Below, one piece after another: positions 38,566-47,497 of a stretch of 64,000 nt of DNA; position 1 is the first letter of the stretch; each line of letters starts with the position of its first letter. The notes below the pieces were generated by a model. That model was not told the origin of the DNA. It did no database searches and saw only the letters and a program-made list of their open reading frames with translations. A program made the position numbers and the translations under genes. Source of the DNA: Pseudomonadota bacterium (GTDB taxonomy: Bacteria > Pseudomonadota > Gammaproteobacteria > Burkholderiales > Burkholderiaceae_B). The DNA lies in the NCBI GenBank assembly GCA_023425645.1, contig JAFACG010000010.1:1-64000 (forward strand). Direction: 5' to 3'.

Positions 38566-38583
38566 GACCCGCTTGCGCGGGTC
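38566..38583 (+). terminator. Hairpin between permease and amidase genes
   Basis: GACCCGC and GCGGGTC form a perfect 7-bp stem around TTGC, followed by TTGTCC. The T-run is short, so partial attenuation of the amidase is more likely than full termination. Confidence 0.4.
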
Positions 38584-38605
38584 TTGTCCATTTTCAGGAA
38601 ACCCC

Positions 38606-40033
38606 ATGTCAGAACAAGATACCGCCCTACATTTCCGAGACGCACTTGAGATCGGTCGCGAGATCCGGCAAGGTCGACTGAGCGCGCGGCAGGTCGCCAC
38701 GCATTTTCTGGACCGCATCGAGCGCGCCGCCGCCCTCAACGCCTTCAGCGTCGTCACCGCCGAACGCGCCCTGGCCCAGGCCGATGCCGCCGACCGCCTG
38801 CTGGCGGCCGGCATCGTGCTGGGCCCCTTTCATGGCGTGCCTGTCGCGGTCAAGGACAGCGTGCAATGGGAAGGCACCGAAGCAACGCTGGGCTCGCAGG
38901 CCCGCGCCGGGCAGCTCAGCACCGAGACCGCCGCCGCGCTGCGCCTGCTGGCCGCGCAAGGCATGGTCGTGCTGGGCAAGACCCGCATGACCGAGTTCGC
39001 CTTCGGCCTGTCGGGCCAGAATGCCACCCAGGGCACCGCGCGCAACCCCTGGGATGCGACCGTGGCCCGCGCCCCGGGCGGCTCTTCCAGCGGCTGCGGC
39101 GTGGCCGTGGCCGCCGGCCTGGCGCCCATCGCCCTCGGCGGCGACACCGGCGGCTCGGTGCGCGCGCCCGCCACCCTCAACGGCCTGGTCGGCTACAAGC
39201 CCTCCACGGGCGTGATCAGCCGCGCCGGCAGCCTGCCGCTGTCCGACACGCTGGACGTCCTGGGTCCTCTCGCCCGCAGCGTGGCCGACGCCCGTCAACT
39301 CGTCGCGGCCCTGTCGGGACCGGACATCGCCGACCCCGCCACCCTCGCGCTGCCGGCGACTTGCGTGGCCGCCCTGCGCCAGCCCACCGCCCCCATGCGC
39401 GGCCCCATCGCCCTGCTCGCGCCCGAAGCCTGGCCGGCCGCCCTGGACACCGCCACGCAGACCCTCTGGCAACAGGCCCTGGACCGCCTGCAGCAGGCCA
39501 AACTGGAACTCCAGGTCTGGATGCCGCCGCCGTCGCTCTCCTTTGCGCGCATGGCCGAAGACAACTCGATCGTGCTGGCCTACGAAGCCTACCGCTACTA
39601 CGGCGAACTGGCGCTGAACCCCGAGCTGCCTCTGTGGCGCGTGGTGCGCGAGCGCATCGCCGCGGGCGGGCGCATCGACGCCGCCGACTACGAAGCCGCC
39701 CTGCAGCGGCGCAGCGCCGACATGCAAGCCTTCGCCCACGCCATGCGGGGCCGCGCCGCCCTGCTCATGCCCGCCTGCGACCAGGCCGCTCAGGCCCTGG
39801 ACCCCGACGACCTGCGCCACGCCGGCCTGGGCAAGCTCCTGCGCCCCGGCAACTTCCTGGGCGCGGCCGCCATCTCGCTGCCCAGCGGCTTTGACGGCCA
39901 GGGCCTGCCCACCGGCGTGCAACTCATGGCGCCCAGCGGCCAGGACGCCGCGCTGCTGGACTGCGCCCGCATCGTCGAAGGCATCCTCGGCCGGCCCTCG
40001 CGCCATCCCGACCTCGCGGCCTGGGGCCTCTGA
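38606..40033 (+). CDS. Amidase-signature family hydrolase
   Basis: A 475-residue amidase. The triad is Lys83 (VAVKDSVQ), a cis-serine in APGGSSSGCGVAVAAG (about residue 161) and nucleophile Ser184 in DTGGSVRAPA. The N-terminal helical region (EIRQGRLSARQVATHFLDRI) is typical of GatA-like amidases, but no GatB/GatC is nearby. The start has AGGAA upstream. Placed after a permease and tandem-Lrp regulator, it may act on an imported amino-acid amide. Confidence 0.92.
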   Translation: MSEQDTALHFRDALEIGREIRQGRLSARQVATHFLDRIERAAALNAFSVVTAERALAQADAADRLLAAGIVLGPFHGVPVAVKDSVQWEGTEATLGSQARAGQLSTETAAALRLLAAQGMVVLGKTRMTEFAFGLSGQNATQGTARNPWDATVARAPGGSSSGCGVAVAAGLAPIALGGDTGGSVRAPATLNGLVGYKPSTGVISRAGSLPLSDTLDVLGPLARSVADARQLVAALSGPDIADPATLALPATCVAALRQPTAPMRGPIALLAPEAWPAALDTATQTLWQQALDRLQQAKLELQVWMPPPSLSFARMAEDNSIVLAYEAYRYYGELALNPELPLWRVVRERIAAGGRIDAADYEAALQRRSADMQAFAHAMRGRAALLMPACDQAAQALDPDDLRHAGLGKLLRPGNFLGAAAISLPSGFDGQGLPTGVQLMAPSGQDAALLDCARIVEGILGRPSRHPDLAAWGL

Positions 40034-40136
40034 AACGACAACAGGCGCGGCGCCGGACCACGACGCCCAGCGCTTCCACATCCATGGCCTGGGGCGGCAC
40101 AGTTCAGCGAACGCCCAGGCTGCAGTCATCGCCAAA

Positions 40137-40170
40137 CAAAAAAAAACCCGCTGAAAGCGGGTTTTTTTGT
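40137..40170. terminator. Bidirectional intrinsic terminator between amidase and parvulin
   Basis: AACCCGCT and AGCGGGTT form a stem around GAA with A-runs on the left and TTTTTTT on the right, so it can stop both converging transcripts. Confidence 0.9.
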
Positions 40171-40182
40171 CGGGCCGGGGAA

Positions 40183-40464
40183 TCAGTCCTGGCGGTCGGT
40201 GACTTCCACCAGGTGGTAGCCGAACTGCGTCTTGACGGGGCCCTGGACCACGCCCACGGGAGCGCTGAACACGACTTGATCAAATTCGGGAACCATCTGG
40301 CCGCGGCCGAAGGTGCCCAGTTCGCCGCCCATGCGGGACGAGGGGCAGCTGGAATTCTCCTTGGCCACCTGGCCAAAGTCGGCGCCGGCTTCGATGGCGG
40401 CTTTCAGTTCGTTCGCTTTGGCTTCGGTGCTGACCAGGATGTGGCGTGCGGAGGCTTGTGCCAT
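40183..40464 (-). CDS. ppiC: Parvulin-type peptidyl-prolyl isomerase
   Basis: A 93-residue single-domain cytoplasmic parvulin, the size of E. coli PpiC. Conserved features are ARHILVSTEAKANELK (His and the surrounding fold), the GELGTFGRGQMVPEFD segment and the terminal FGYHLVEV. The start has AAGGAG upstream. It is the last gene of the TerC-linked reverse-strand pair and probably has its own promoter. Confidence 0.95.
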   Translation of the reverse strand: MAQASARHILVSTEAKANELKAAIEAGADFGQVAKENSSCPSSRMGGELGTFGRGQMVPEFDQVVFSAPVGVVQGPVKTQFGYHLVEVTDRQD

Positions 40465-40552
40465 GATGTACTCCTTTTTTGGAAAATCATTTCAGCTTAA
40501 CCCAGAACCGACCCTGGCGCGAAGCCCTGGGGCCGGCCCGGGTTCAGCCGTA

Positions 40553-41257
40553 TCAGGCCTGGACCGCCTTGCGCTTGCGTGCTGCCAGCGTCCGGCCCAG
40601 CACCACGATCAGGATGGCGCCTATCGCCTCGGCGATCAGCTTGGTGGTGGTGGACGGAGCGCCGAAATGCTCCACGAAGACCACGTCGGTCACCAGCATG
40701 CCGCCGGCGATCCAGCCCAGCAGCGCCGCGCCGAAGGTGACCACGATGGGGAAGCGGTCGATGAGCTTGAGCACCAGGGTGCTGCCCCAGATGATGATGG
40801 GCACGCTGACCACCAGGCCGAAGATCACCAGGCCGATCTGGTGGTCGGGGTTGGCGGTCTGGGCCGCGCCGGCAATGGCGATGACGTTGTCCAGGCTCAT
40901 GACGAAGTCCGCCACGATGATGGTCTTGATGGCCTTCCACAGGGTTGCGCCGCCTTCGATATTGCCGTGTGCATCGTCATCGGGCATCAGCAGCTTCACG
41001 CCGATCCATACCAGCAGCAAGGCGCCCACGATCTTCAGGTACGGCACCGCCAGCAGCGTCAGCGCGAACGCGATCAGCACCACGCGCAAGCCGATGGCCC
41101 CGGCCGTGCCCCACAAAATGCCCTGCATGCGCTGCTTGGCCGGCAGGTTCCGGCACGCCAGCGCGATCACCACGGCGTTGTCGCCCCCCAGCAGGATGTC
41201 GATCATGATGATCTGGAACACTGCCGCCCAACTGATTGTCTGCAAAAGCTCAAGCAT
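40553..41257 (-). CDS. TerC-family membrane protein (YjbE/Alx-like)
   Basis: A 234-residue protein of about seven helices. TerC signatures are present: ILLGGDNAVVIALACR (about 21-36) and SLDNVIAIAGAAQ (about 120-132), the paired acidic membrane motifs thought to carry metal. Relatives such as Alx export manganese. The gene follows a manganese-type riboswitch with a terminator, which strongly supports a role in manganese efflux or in metal loading of exported proteins. Confidence 0.93.
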   Translation of the reverse strand: MLELLQTISWAAVFQIIMIDILLGGDNAVVIALACRNLPAKQRMQGILWGTAGAIGLRVVLIAFALTLLAVPYLKIVGALLLVWIGVKLLMPDDDAHGNIEGGATLWKAIKTIIVADFVMSLDNVIAIAGAAQTANPDHQIGLVIFGLVVSVPIIIWGSTLVLKLIDRFPIVVTFGAALLGWIAGGMLVTDVVFVEHFGAPSTTTKLIAEAIGAILIVVLGRTLAARKRKAVQA

Positions 41258-41344
41258 CTGTTGCCCGCCTCTTCAAGTTTTTTAATGGAAACCAGACGGC
41301 CATCTTGCAGAGCCCGGCGCGTGCAGGAATCGCCCGCGCATGAT

Positions 41345-41384
41345 GCAAAACAAAATGGCCTGTTCCACCAGGGACACAGGCCAT
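41345..41384 (-). terminator. Riboswitch-controlled terminator
   Basis: On the reverse strand ATGGCCTG and CAGGCCAT form an 8-bp stem, followed by TTTGTTTTGC. It lies after the aptamer and about 85 bases before terC, so it is the likely expression platform: off without manganese, antiterminated with it. Confidence 0.8.
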
Positions 41385-41393
41385 CTCGATTGT

Positions 41394-41525
41394 GGAGAGT
41401 TTGCCTTGCCCATGATGGCAAGGTCTTGCTTGCAACCGCTTGGTTGCCCGGGCACCGGGAATGCGCAGATGACTGCAGCATTGCCGTAATGACGATGCGC
41501 CGGAAAGTAAGCTACTCCCCTTGAT
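41394..41525 (-). ncRNA. yybP-ykoY manganese riboswitch
   Basis: On the reverse strand the leader of the TerC gene begins AAGGGGAGTAGC. It carries the internal motifs TCGTCATTACGG and GCAAGACCTTGCC, and ends in AAACTCTCC, which pairs with GGGGAGT to close the P1 stem. This order matches the yybP-ykoY (Rfam RF00080) family, established as Mn2+ sensors in front of TerC/Alx, MntP and P-type ATPase genes. A rho-independent hairpin follows at 41355-41384. The remaining gap to 41636 holds only the likely promoter. Confidence 0.9.
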
Positions 41526-41636
41526 AGACGCAGAGTATAGCGGTCTTGCGAGGAACTGAAAAGCCTTCCGTGCGCGAATCCGCCGCCATTTTGTTCGGGA
41601 TGGCGGCACGGCCCCGCAACATCGACCGCGCATCGC

Positions 41637-42446
41637 CTAGATGCACTTGAGCGCGCCGACATCTCCGGTGTAGGGAAAACGCAATTCTTCGTAGCCGAAG
41701 GGCTGGAAATGCACGGTCAGGCCGTCTTCGTTGGGCAGGATCACCGCGTAGCTGGCCGGCTCGAAAGCGGACGTGGCCGCGCCCGGACGCTCCAGGTCCA
41801 GCTCGTGCTGGTGATTGGTGCCGCTGACGGTCACGAAGGGAAAGCCGTGCCACGTGCCGGCCGCGCAGCGGTGCACATGACCGGAGAACAGGTGCACGGG
41901 CGCAGGATGGGCCTTGAGCAGGGGCAGCAGCTGTTCCGCGTTGCTCAGGCGCAGCCAGTCCATGGACGGATACTGCAGGGCCGGCAAGGGGTGGTGCGAG
42001 AACAGCAGGACCGGCCCGGCATGGCGTTCCATCTCGCGCCGCATCCAGCCCAGGCGGGCCTCGCACAGATAGCCGTTGGTGTAGCCGTCCTGCAGGGTGT
42101 CCAGATAAATGGCCCGCCAGTCGCCCAGGGTCTCGGCATGCTGCACAAAGCCCGGCAGTTCCGTGCGCGCATCGAGAAAGACATTCCAGAAGGCATGCCG
42201 GCTGTCGTGATTGCCCATCAGCAGGCGCACCGGCGGAATCAGGTCCTGCAGGCACTCGCGCAAGCGTTCATAGGCCAGGGGATGGCCTGCGTGGGTCAGG
42301 TCGCCGGTCAGCACGCACAGGTCCGCATCCGCGTGGTGACGGTTGATGTGCCGCACGCAGCTGCGCAGCCGGTCCGCGGGATCCGAACCGAACAACAGAC
42401 CGTCGGGCGGGGTGATGTGCAAGTCCGAGAACTGGATGATTTTCAT
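41637..42446 (-). CDS. Metallophosphoesterase, GpdQ/CpdA-like phosphodiesterase
   Basis: A 269-residue calcineurin-like phosphodiesterase with binuclear metal motifs FSDLH (7-11), GDLTH, GNHDS (about 77-81), FSHHP and SGHVH. The length and motifs fit the GpdQ/CpdA class, acting on glycerophosphodiesters or cyclic nucleotides. It is the last gene of a glycerol-phosphate-type ABC operon, 10 bases after the permease, so glycerophosphodiesters are the favoured substrate. No signal peptide; cytoplasmic. Confidence 0.9.
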   Translation of the reverse strand: MKIIQFSDLHITPPDGLLFGSDPADRLRSCVRHINRHHADADLCVLTGDLTHAGHPLAYERLRECLQDLIPPVRLLMGNHDSRHAFWNVFLDARTELPGFVQHAETLGDWRAIYLDTLQDGYTNGYLCEARLGWMRREMERHAGPVLLFSHHPLPALQYPSMDWLRLSNAEQLLPLLKAHPAPVHLFSGHVHRCAAGTWHGFPFVTVSGTNHQHELDLERPGAATSAFEPASYAVILPNEDGLTVHFQPFGYEELRFPYTGDVGALKCI

Positions 42447-42455
42447 GAGAGATCC

Positions 42456-43298
42456 TTAACGAATTCCGGCGCGCAGGAAAGCCTGCATGAACTGCTTCTG
42501 GAACAGCAGAAAGCCCAGCAGCAACGGCAAGATGGTCATCAGCGTGGCCGCGCTGATCAGGGAAATGCTGACCCCGCTTTCCGGCGCGCCGAACAGGGAC
42601 AGCCCCACGGTCAACGGCCGGGTGTGCTCGGAGCTGCTGATGACCAGCGGCCAGAGGAAGTTGTTCCAGTGCGTGGACACGGACACCAGCGCATAGGCCA
42701 GGTACACGGGCCTGACCAGCGGCACATAGACGCGCCACAGCACGCCCAGGCGGCTGCAGCCTTCCAGGCGGGCGGCGTCCTCCAGCTCGCGCGGCACCTG
42801 CTTGAAAGCCTGGCGCAGCAGGAAGACGCCGAAGGCGCTGGCCATATAGGGCACGCCCATGCCCCAGACCGTATCCGTCCAGCCCAGCAAGGCGACCATG
42901 CGGTAATTTTCCACGATCAGCACCTCGGGCAGGATGAACAATTGCAACAGCAGCAGCATGAACAGGACCTGGCTGCCGAAGAAGCGAAAACGCGCGAAGG
43001 CATAGGCGGCCAGGGTGCAGAGCAGGAACTGGCCGGCCAGGATAACGGCGACCAGCAGCGTGGTGTTGAAGATGTAGCGCATCCAGGGCGCACGTTCCCA
43101 GGCCGCGCCGAAATTGGCCAGCGTCCAGCCCGAAGTCAGATCGAAGCGCAAGGCCGCCGACGGGTCGCGGAACGCCGCCCAGCAAGCGTACAGCAAAGGC
43201 GCGATCCACAGCAGCGCCAGCATGTGCGCGCCCAATGTATCCAGGGATGGCAGGCTGGGCGCGCGGCGTGGAGCGGGGGCAGTAAGAACAGTATCCAT
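42456..43298 (-). CDS. ABC sugar/glycerol-phosphate permease, UgpE-like
   Basis: A 280-residue inner-membrane permease with six helices and the EAA-loop motif ELEDAARLEGCSR (about residues 170-182), which docks the ATPase. It belongs to the CUT1 (MalG/UgpE) family. The start MDTVLTAP follows the UgpA-like stop closely. Together with 43304-44194 it forms the membrane channel. Confidence 0.93.
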   Translation of the reverse strand: MDTVLTAPAPRRAPSLPSLDTLGAHMLALLWIAPLLYACWAAFRDPSAALRFDLTSGWTLANFGAAWERAPWMRYIFNTTLLVAVILAGQFLLCTLAAYAFARFRFFGSQVLFMLLLLQLFILPEVLIVENYRMVALLGWTDTVWGMGVPYMASAFGVFLLRQAFKQVPRELEDAARLEGCSRLGVLWRVYVPLVRPVYLAYALVSVSTHWNNFLWPLVISSSEHTRPLTVGLSLFGAPESGVSISLISAATLMTILPLLLGFLLFQKQFMQAFLRAGIR

Positions 43299-43303
43299 GG
43301 CGT

Positions 43304-44194
43304 TCACTGGTAATGCACGCGCCGTTCGGCGTAGCGGAATTGGAAGACGGCGATCAAGCCCAAGGCCAGCAGCAGGCCCACGGTCAGCACGGCGGCGCTG
43401 GGCGTGTCCATGTAGGCGAAGGCGGTTTCCCATATCCAGTACAGCATCAGCTTGGATGCGTTGTTGGGGCCGCCCTTGGTCAGGATGAACAAGTGATCCA
43501 CCAGCTTGACCGAATTGATCAGCGCATTGATCAGGATGAACAGGGTCGTGGGAGCCAGCAGCGGCAGCAGCACGCGACGACCATACTGCCAGCGGCTGGC
43601 GCCTTCCAGCCGGGCGGCATCGCGCAGCTCGGGCGGAATGGTCTGCAGGGCCGCCAGGTAGAAGATCATGAAAAAACCCGCTTCCTTCCAGATGGTCACC
43701 ACCATGACCGCGCCCAGAGCCGTCTGCGGCTGGCCCAGCCAGTTGGTGGCGCCCTGGCCGAACAGGCGGGCGATCTGGTCCAGCAGACCCAGGTCCGGCG
43801 TGTAGAAAAACAGCCACAGGTTCGCGGCGGCAATCATGGGCAGCATGGTGGGCGTGAAATACGCGCAGCGCACCCAGGCCCGCATGCTCATGGCGCGGTT
43901 GGCCCACAAGGCCATCAGCAGCGCCAGGGCCATGGACACGGGAATGACGATAGCCGCATACCAGAGGTTGTTCTTGAGCACCAGCCAGAAGGTCGGGTCG
44001 GCCAGCACCGCATCGTAGTTGTCCAGTCCGACGAACCGGGCGGGACGGCGCGCCGTCCCCTTGCTTTGCAGGCTGGACCAGAACGTGTGCAGCGCCGGAA
44101 TGAAGGCGAACACGCTCAGCAGCACGAACAGCGGCGTCAGCAACAGGTAGGCGAACACCCATTCTTTACGCAGCACACGCAATGGTTCAGCCAT
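43304..44194 (-). CDS. ABC sugar/glycerol-phosphate permease, UgpA-like
   Basis: A 296-residue permease with about six helices and the EAA motif ELRDAARLEGASR. CUT1 family, MalF/UgpA side. A GTG just before the ATG at 44194 is an alternative start. Partner of the UgpE-like protein directly downstream. Confidence 0.93.
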   Translation of the reverse strand: MAEPLRVLRKEWVFAYLLLTPLFVLLSVFAFIPALHTFWSSLQSKGTARRPARFVGLDNYDAVLADPTFWLVLKNNLWYAAIVIPVSMALALLMALWANRAMSMRAWVRCAYFTPTMLPMIAAANLWLFFYTPDLGLLDQIARLFGQGATNWLGQPQTALGAVMVVTIWKEAGFFMIFYLAALQTIPPELRDAARLEGASRWQYGRRVLLPLLAPTTLFILINALINSVKLVDHLFILTKGGPNNASKLMLYWIWETAFAYMDTPSAAVLTVGLLLALGLIAVFQFRYAERRVHYQ

Positions 44195-44206
44195 CACAGC
44201 ACCCGC

Positions 44207-45469
44207 TTAGTTGAAAGGACGCAGCAGGCGCTCGGCCGCCGCCTGAGCCTCGTCCAGGGCCGCCTGGGGCGTCTTGGCATTGGTCAGCGCCGCCTGCACG
44301 GCATTGGACAGCAGTTCGCGCACGCGGGCGGTCTCGTAGGTGGCGAACTCGGGCGAGGCCACCGCCAGCTGGTCGCGGGCGACCAAGGCCTGCGGGAAGG
44401 ACTTGGCGTAGTCGGTCAGCGCGGGGGTTTCATAGGCGGCGGGGCTGATGCCCACGTAGCCCGTGGCCATGGACCACTTGGCGGCGCGCTCGGGCGCGGT
44501 CATCCAGCGCACGAAGCCCAGCGCCGCCTTCTTCTGCTCCTCGCTGGCGCCCTTGAACAGGTAGAAGTTGCCGCCGCCGGTGGGCGAGGCCGCTTTTTCC
44601 TTGGCCGGCAGCATGGCCACGCCGAAATCGAACTTGGCCTCGTTCTTGACGGCCGTCAGGTTGCCCGTGGTGTGCCACATCATGGCCGTCTGGCCTTGCA
44701 CGAAAGCCTGGCGCAGCGTGCCCCATTCTATGGTGCCGGTCGGGCTGACCTTGTGCTTGTAGGCCAGGTCATGGAAGAACTGCAGGGCTTGCACCGACTT
44801 GGGATCGTTGAAATAGACCTTGTTGCCGTCCTCGTTCATCAGCTGGCGGCCGTTCTGCAGGGCCAGGGCCTGGAACATCCAATAGGGATAGCCGGTGGAC
44901 GGGATCATCAGGCCGTGGCGCTTGTCCGTGGTCAGCTTCTTGGCCGTCTGCACCAGTTCGTCCCAGGTCTTGGGAGGCTGGTCGGGATCCAGGCCCGCTT
45001 CGCGGAACAGATCCTTGTTGTAGAACATGACGATGGTCGAGCGCTGGAAGGGAATCCCCCAGACCTTGCCTTCCAGGGTGCCGTTGGCCATCAGCGCGGG
45101 ATAGAAGCTCTTGAGCCACTCCTGGCTGGCCGCATCCCGGGCCACGTCGCTGAAGGCTTCGACCAGGCCCTGCTCGACCAGGTCGTGGGTGTCCAGCGCG
45201 CCCAGCACGGACAGCTGCACGGGCTCGCCGGCGCGCAGCGCCGACAGGGCGCGCACGCGGGTTTCATCGTAATTGCCGGAGTACACGGCCTTGACCTTCA
45301 CATCGGGGTTCTCAGCCTGGAAATCCTTGATCAGGCCGTCCACCACCTCGGTCAAGGGGCCGCCGACCGCGATGGGGTAGTACATGGTCAGTTCCACCGC
45401 GCTGTGGGCATTGGCGCCCAGACCCATCAACAGGGCGCTGGAGGTGGCAAGCAGATATTTCTTCAACAT
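44207..45469 (-). CDS. Extracellular solute-binding protein, UgpB-like
   Basis: A 420-residue periplasmic binding protein. A signal peptide runs to about AHSAVELTMY; it is followed by the bilobed fold with motifs NPDVKVKAVYSGNYDE and WGIPFQRSTIVMFYNKDLF. These match UgpB-type proteins that bind sn-glycerol-3-phosphate or glycerophosphodiesters. Ten bases separate it from the permease downstream. Substrate is inferred from the family and the linked phosphodiesterase. Confidence 0.93.
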   Translation of the reverse strand: MLKKYLLATSSALLMGLGANAHSAVELTMYYPIAVGGPLTEVVDGLIKDFQAENPDVKVKAVYSGNYDETRVRALSALRAGEPVQLSVLGALDTHDLVEQGLVEAFSDVARDAASQEWLKSFYPALMANGTLEGKVWGIPFQRSTIVMFYNKDLFREAGLDPDQPPKTWDELVQTAKKLTTDKRHGLMIPSTGYPYWMFQALALQNGRQLMNEDGNKVYFNDPKSVQALQFFHDLAYKHKVSPTGTIEWGTLRQAFVQGQTAMMWHTTGNLTAVKNEAKFDFGVAMLPAKEKAASPTGGGNFYLFKGASEEQKKAALGFVRWMTAPERAAKWSMATGYVGISPAAYETPALTDYAKSFPQALVARDQLAVASPEFATYETARVRELLSNAVQAALTNAKTPQAALDEAQAAAERLLRPFN

Positions 45470-45487
45470 GAGAGACTCGCTGGAACG

Positions 45488-46558
45488 TTAGTCGGTGAAT
45501 GCATGGGACGGCGACGGCAGGCGCGCCCCGCTGTCCTGGTTAAAGTAAAAAGCATGGGCGGGATCCCAACTCAGGCCGCAGCGAGCGCCCGCCTCGACGC
45601 TGCGGCTGTGCGGCGCGCGCACAATCAGGGTGCGGCCATCGTTCAGCCGCACATAGACATACGCATCCGCACCCTGGAACTCCTGGTGCACGACCGTCAC
45701 CGCGACGGTCTCGTCCGTCGCTTCCTGCAGGCGCAGATTCTCGGGACGCACGCCCACCAGCACGCGGTGCGGCTGGTCGAACTGCCGGCGCGCGGGCCAC
45801 AGACTCAGGGGAACGTGATCGCTGTGGATCATCATCATGGGCGGGCTGCCGATGAAACCGGCGGTGAAGACGCTGTTCGGCTCGCCGTACAGGTCCCGGG
45901 CGGCGCCCTGCTGCTCGATGCGCCCGGCATTGAGCAGCACGACGTGGTCCGCCATGCCCATGGCCTCGGTCTGATCGTGCGTCACGTACACCACCGTCAG
46001 GCCCAGGCGCTGCTGCAGGGCACGGATCTCGTGGCGCACGGTGTGGCGCAGCTTGGCGTCCAGATTGGACAGGGGCTCGTCCATCAGGCAGATGCGGTGG
46101 CCCGACACGATGCTGCGCGCCAGCGCCACGCGCTGGCGCTGGCCGCCGGACAATTGACCGGGCTTGCGCTCCTCCAATCCTTCCAGATTGGTCAGGGCCA
46201 GGGCTTCGCGCAGGCGCTCCCGCTGCTGCTTGCGGTCGGCGCGGCGCACCTGCAGGCCGAACAGGATGTTGTCGGCCACGTTCAGGTGGGGAAACAGGGC
46301 GTAGGACTGGAAGACCATGCTCAGCCCGCGCCGGGCCGGCTCCAGCTGGGTGGCGTCCTGGCCGTTGATCAGCAGGCGGCCCTGATCAGGCGCTTCCAGC
46401 CCGGCGATGATGCGCAGCAGCGTGGATTTGCCGCAGCCCGAAGGGCCCAGCAGGGCCGTGAATTTGCCTTCCTGGATGGACAGGTCCATCTGCCTGAGCA
46501 CGGCCTGCTCGCCCCAGGACTTGCCTATGCCCTGCAATTCGATGGCGGCGCGGCTCAT
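45488..46558 (-). CDS. ABC ATPase, UgpC/MsmK-like
   Basis: A 356-residue CUT1-type ATPase. Walker A GPSGCGKST is at 38-46, the signature LSGGQRQRVALARS and Walker B ICLMDEP follow, and a C-terminal OB-fold regulatory domain extends from about 240. It overlaps the DeoR gene by four bases (ATGA). The start was set at that overlap, rejecting a longer frame that only shadows deoR. It powers import by the downstream permeases. Confidence 0.94.
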   Translation of the reverse strand: MSRAAIELQGIGKSWGEQAVLRQMDLSIQEGKFTALLGPSGCGKSTLLRIIAGLEAPDQGRLLINGQDATQLEPARRGLSMVFQSYALFPHLNVADNILFGLQVRRADRKQQRERLREALALTNLEGLEERKPGQLSGGQRQRVALARSIVSGHRICLMDEPLSNLDAKLRHTVRHEIRALQQRLGLTVVYVTHDQTEAMGMADHVVLLNAGRIEQQGAARDLYGEPNSVFTAGFIGSPPMMMIHSDHVPLSLWPARRQFDQPHRVLVGVRPENLRLQEATDETVAVTVVHQEFQGADAYVYVRLNDGRTLIVRAPHSRSVEAGARCGLSWDPAHAFYFNQDSGARLPSPSHAFTD

Positions 46559-47325
46559 GGCAGCACCTCGTCGGCGATGACGACCCGCACCCGCGTCGGA
46601 ATCTGCGCCCGGTACGGTTCCGGGATGGTCTGGTCGCACACCAGGACATCCACGTCTTCCAGCGAGCCGCTGCGCACCGGGGCGCGGCGGCCGAACTTGG
46701 TGTGGTCCAGCACCAGGATGCGCACGCGGCAATTGCCGCGCAGCGCTTTGTGGCAGTCGGATTCGGCCATGTCGAAATCCAGCAGGGCGCCGTCCGAATC
46801 GAAGCCGCCCACCCCAGACACGCCGAAGTCCGCCTTGAAACTGTTGAAGAGACGCTCGGCCTCCGGCCCCAGTATTTCCGGGTTGGGCTGGCGCAGCTGT
46901 CCGCCCGCCAGAACCACGCGGTGGCTCGGGTTGTGCGTCAGCGCCAGGGCGGCGCTGATATTGTTGGTGACCACCGTCAGGTCCTGGTGGTCGGCCAGGG
47001 CCAGCGCCACCTGCTCGGGCGTGGTTCCGAAACCCAGCAGCACGCTGGCGCCCGGCGGAATCAGGCCGGCCACGGCGCGGCCGATGCAGGCCTTGGCCTG
47101 CAGCTGGGTGATGCGGCGCGTCTGGAAGGACACATTGCGCTCGGCCGCGTTCAGCTCCGCGCCGCCATGACGGCGACGCACCAGATCGGCCTCGTACAGG
47201 TGGTTCAGGTCGCGGCGTATGGTCTGCGGCGTCACCCCGAAATGCGAGGCCAGACCGTCCACCGACACCGCCCCCTGGGCCCGCAGCAAGTCAACAATAA
47301 TGCTTTGCCGAACGGAAAGATTCAT
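46555..47325 (-). CDS. DeoR/GlpR-family repressor
   Basis: A 256-residue DeoR regulator. The N-terminal HTH (SVDGLASHFGVTPQTIRRDL, about 20-39) is followed by the DeoRC sugar-phosphate sensor (about 75-235) with NNISAALALTHNP and GVGGFDSDGALLDFD. GlpR-type proteins respond to glycerol-3-phosphate. It is the first gene of the ABC operon and overlaps ugpC, so it likely controls itself and the transporter through the dyad at 47419. Confidence 0.93.
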   Translation of the reverse strand: MNLSVRQSIIVDLLRAQGAVSVDGLASHFGVTPQTIRRDLNHLYEADLVRRRHGGAELNAAERNVSFQTRRITQLQAKACIGRAVAGLIPPGASVLLGFGTTPEQVALALADHQDLTVVTNNISAALALTHNPSHRVVLAGGQLRQPNPEILGPEAERLFNSFKADFGVSGVGGFDSDGALLDFDMAESDCHKALRGNCRVRILVLDHTKFGRRAPVRSGSLEDVDVLVCDQTIPEPYRAQIPTRVRVVIADEVLP

Positions 47326-47418
47326 AACACTGCACGTTGGTTTCGTTTGAATACCAGGCAGTGTAGAAATCCCAGGTTACGGGTCGGTTACGCTCAGATG
47401 AAAGTTTTATGACGGATA

Positions 47419-47436
47419 AATGTTCACATGAACATT
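47419..47436. promoter_or_regulatory. Palindromic DeoR/GlpR-type operator
   Basis: AATGTTCA and TGAACATT are perfect 8-base arms around CA. The half-site TGTTC matches known GlpR operators. It lies about 95 bases upstream of the deoR start in the promoter region of the operon, so autoregulation is likely. Confidence 0.65.
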
Positions 47437-47497
47437 CGTGGCTGGACGACAGCCGGGCCCGCCGCGCTGAAGCCGCGGCAGGGCCCCCTCCAGTCGC

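Noticed and set aside
43313..47170. A 1285-codon open frame on the plus strand
   Set aside because: Antisense to the whole ABC transporter operon, compositionally biased, no motif. The minus-strand genes carry clear Walker, EAA and HTH motifs.
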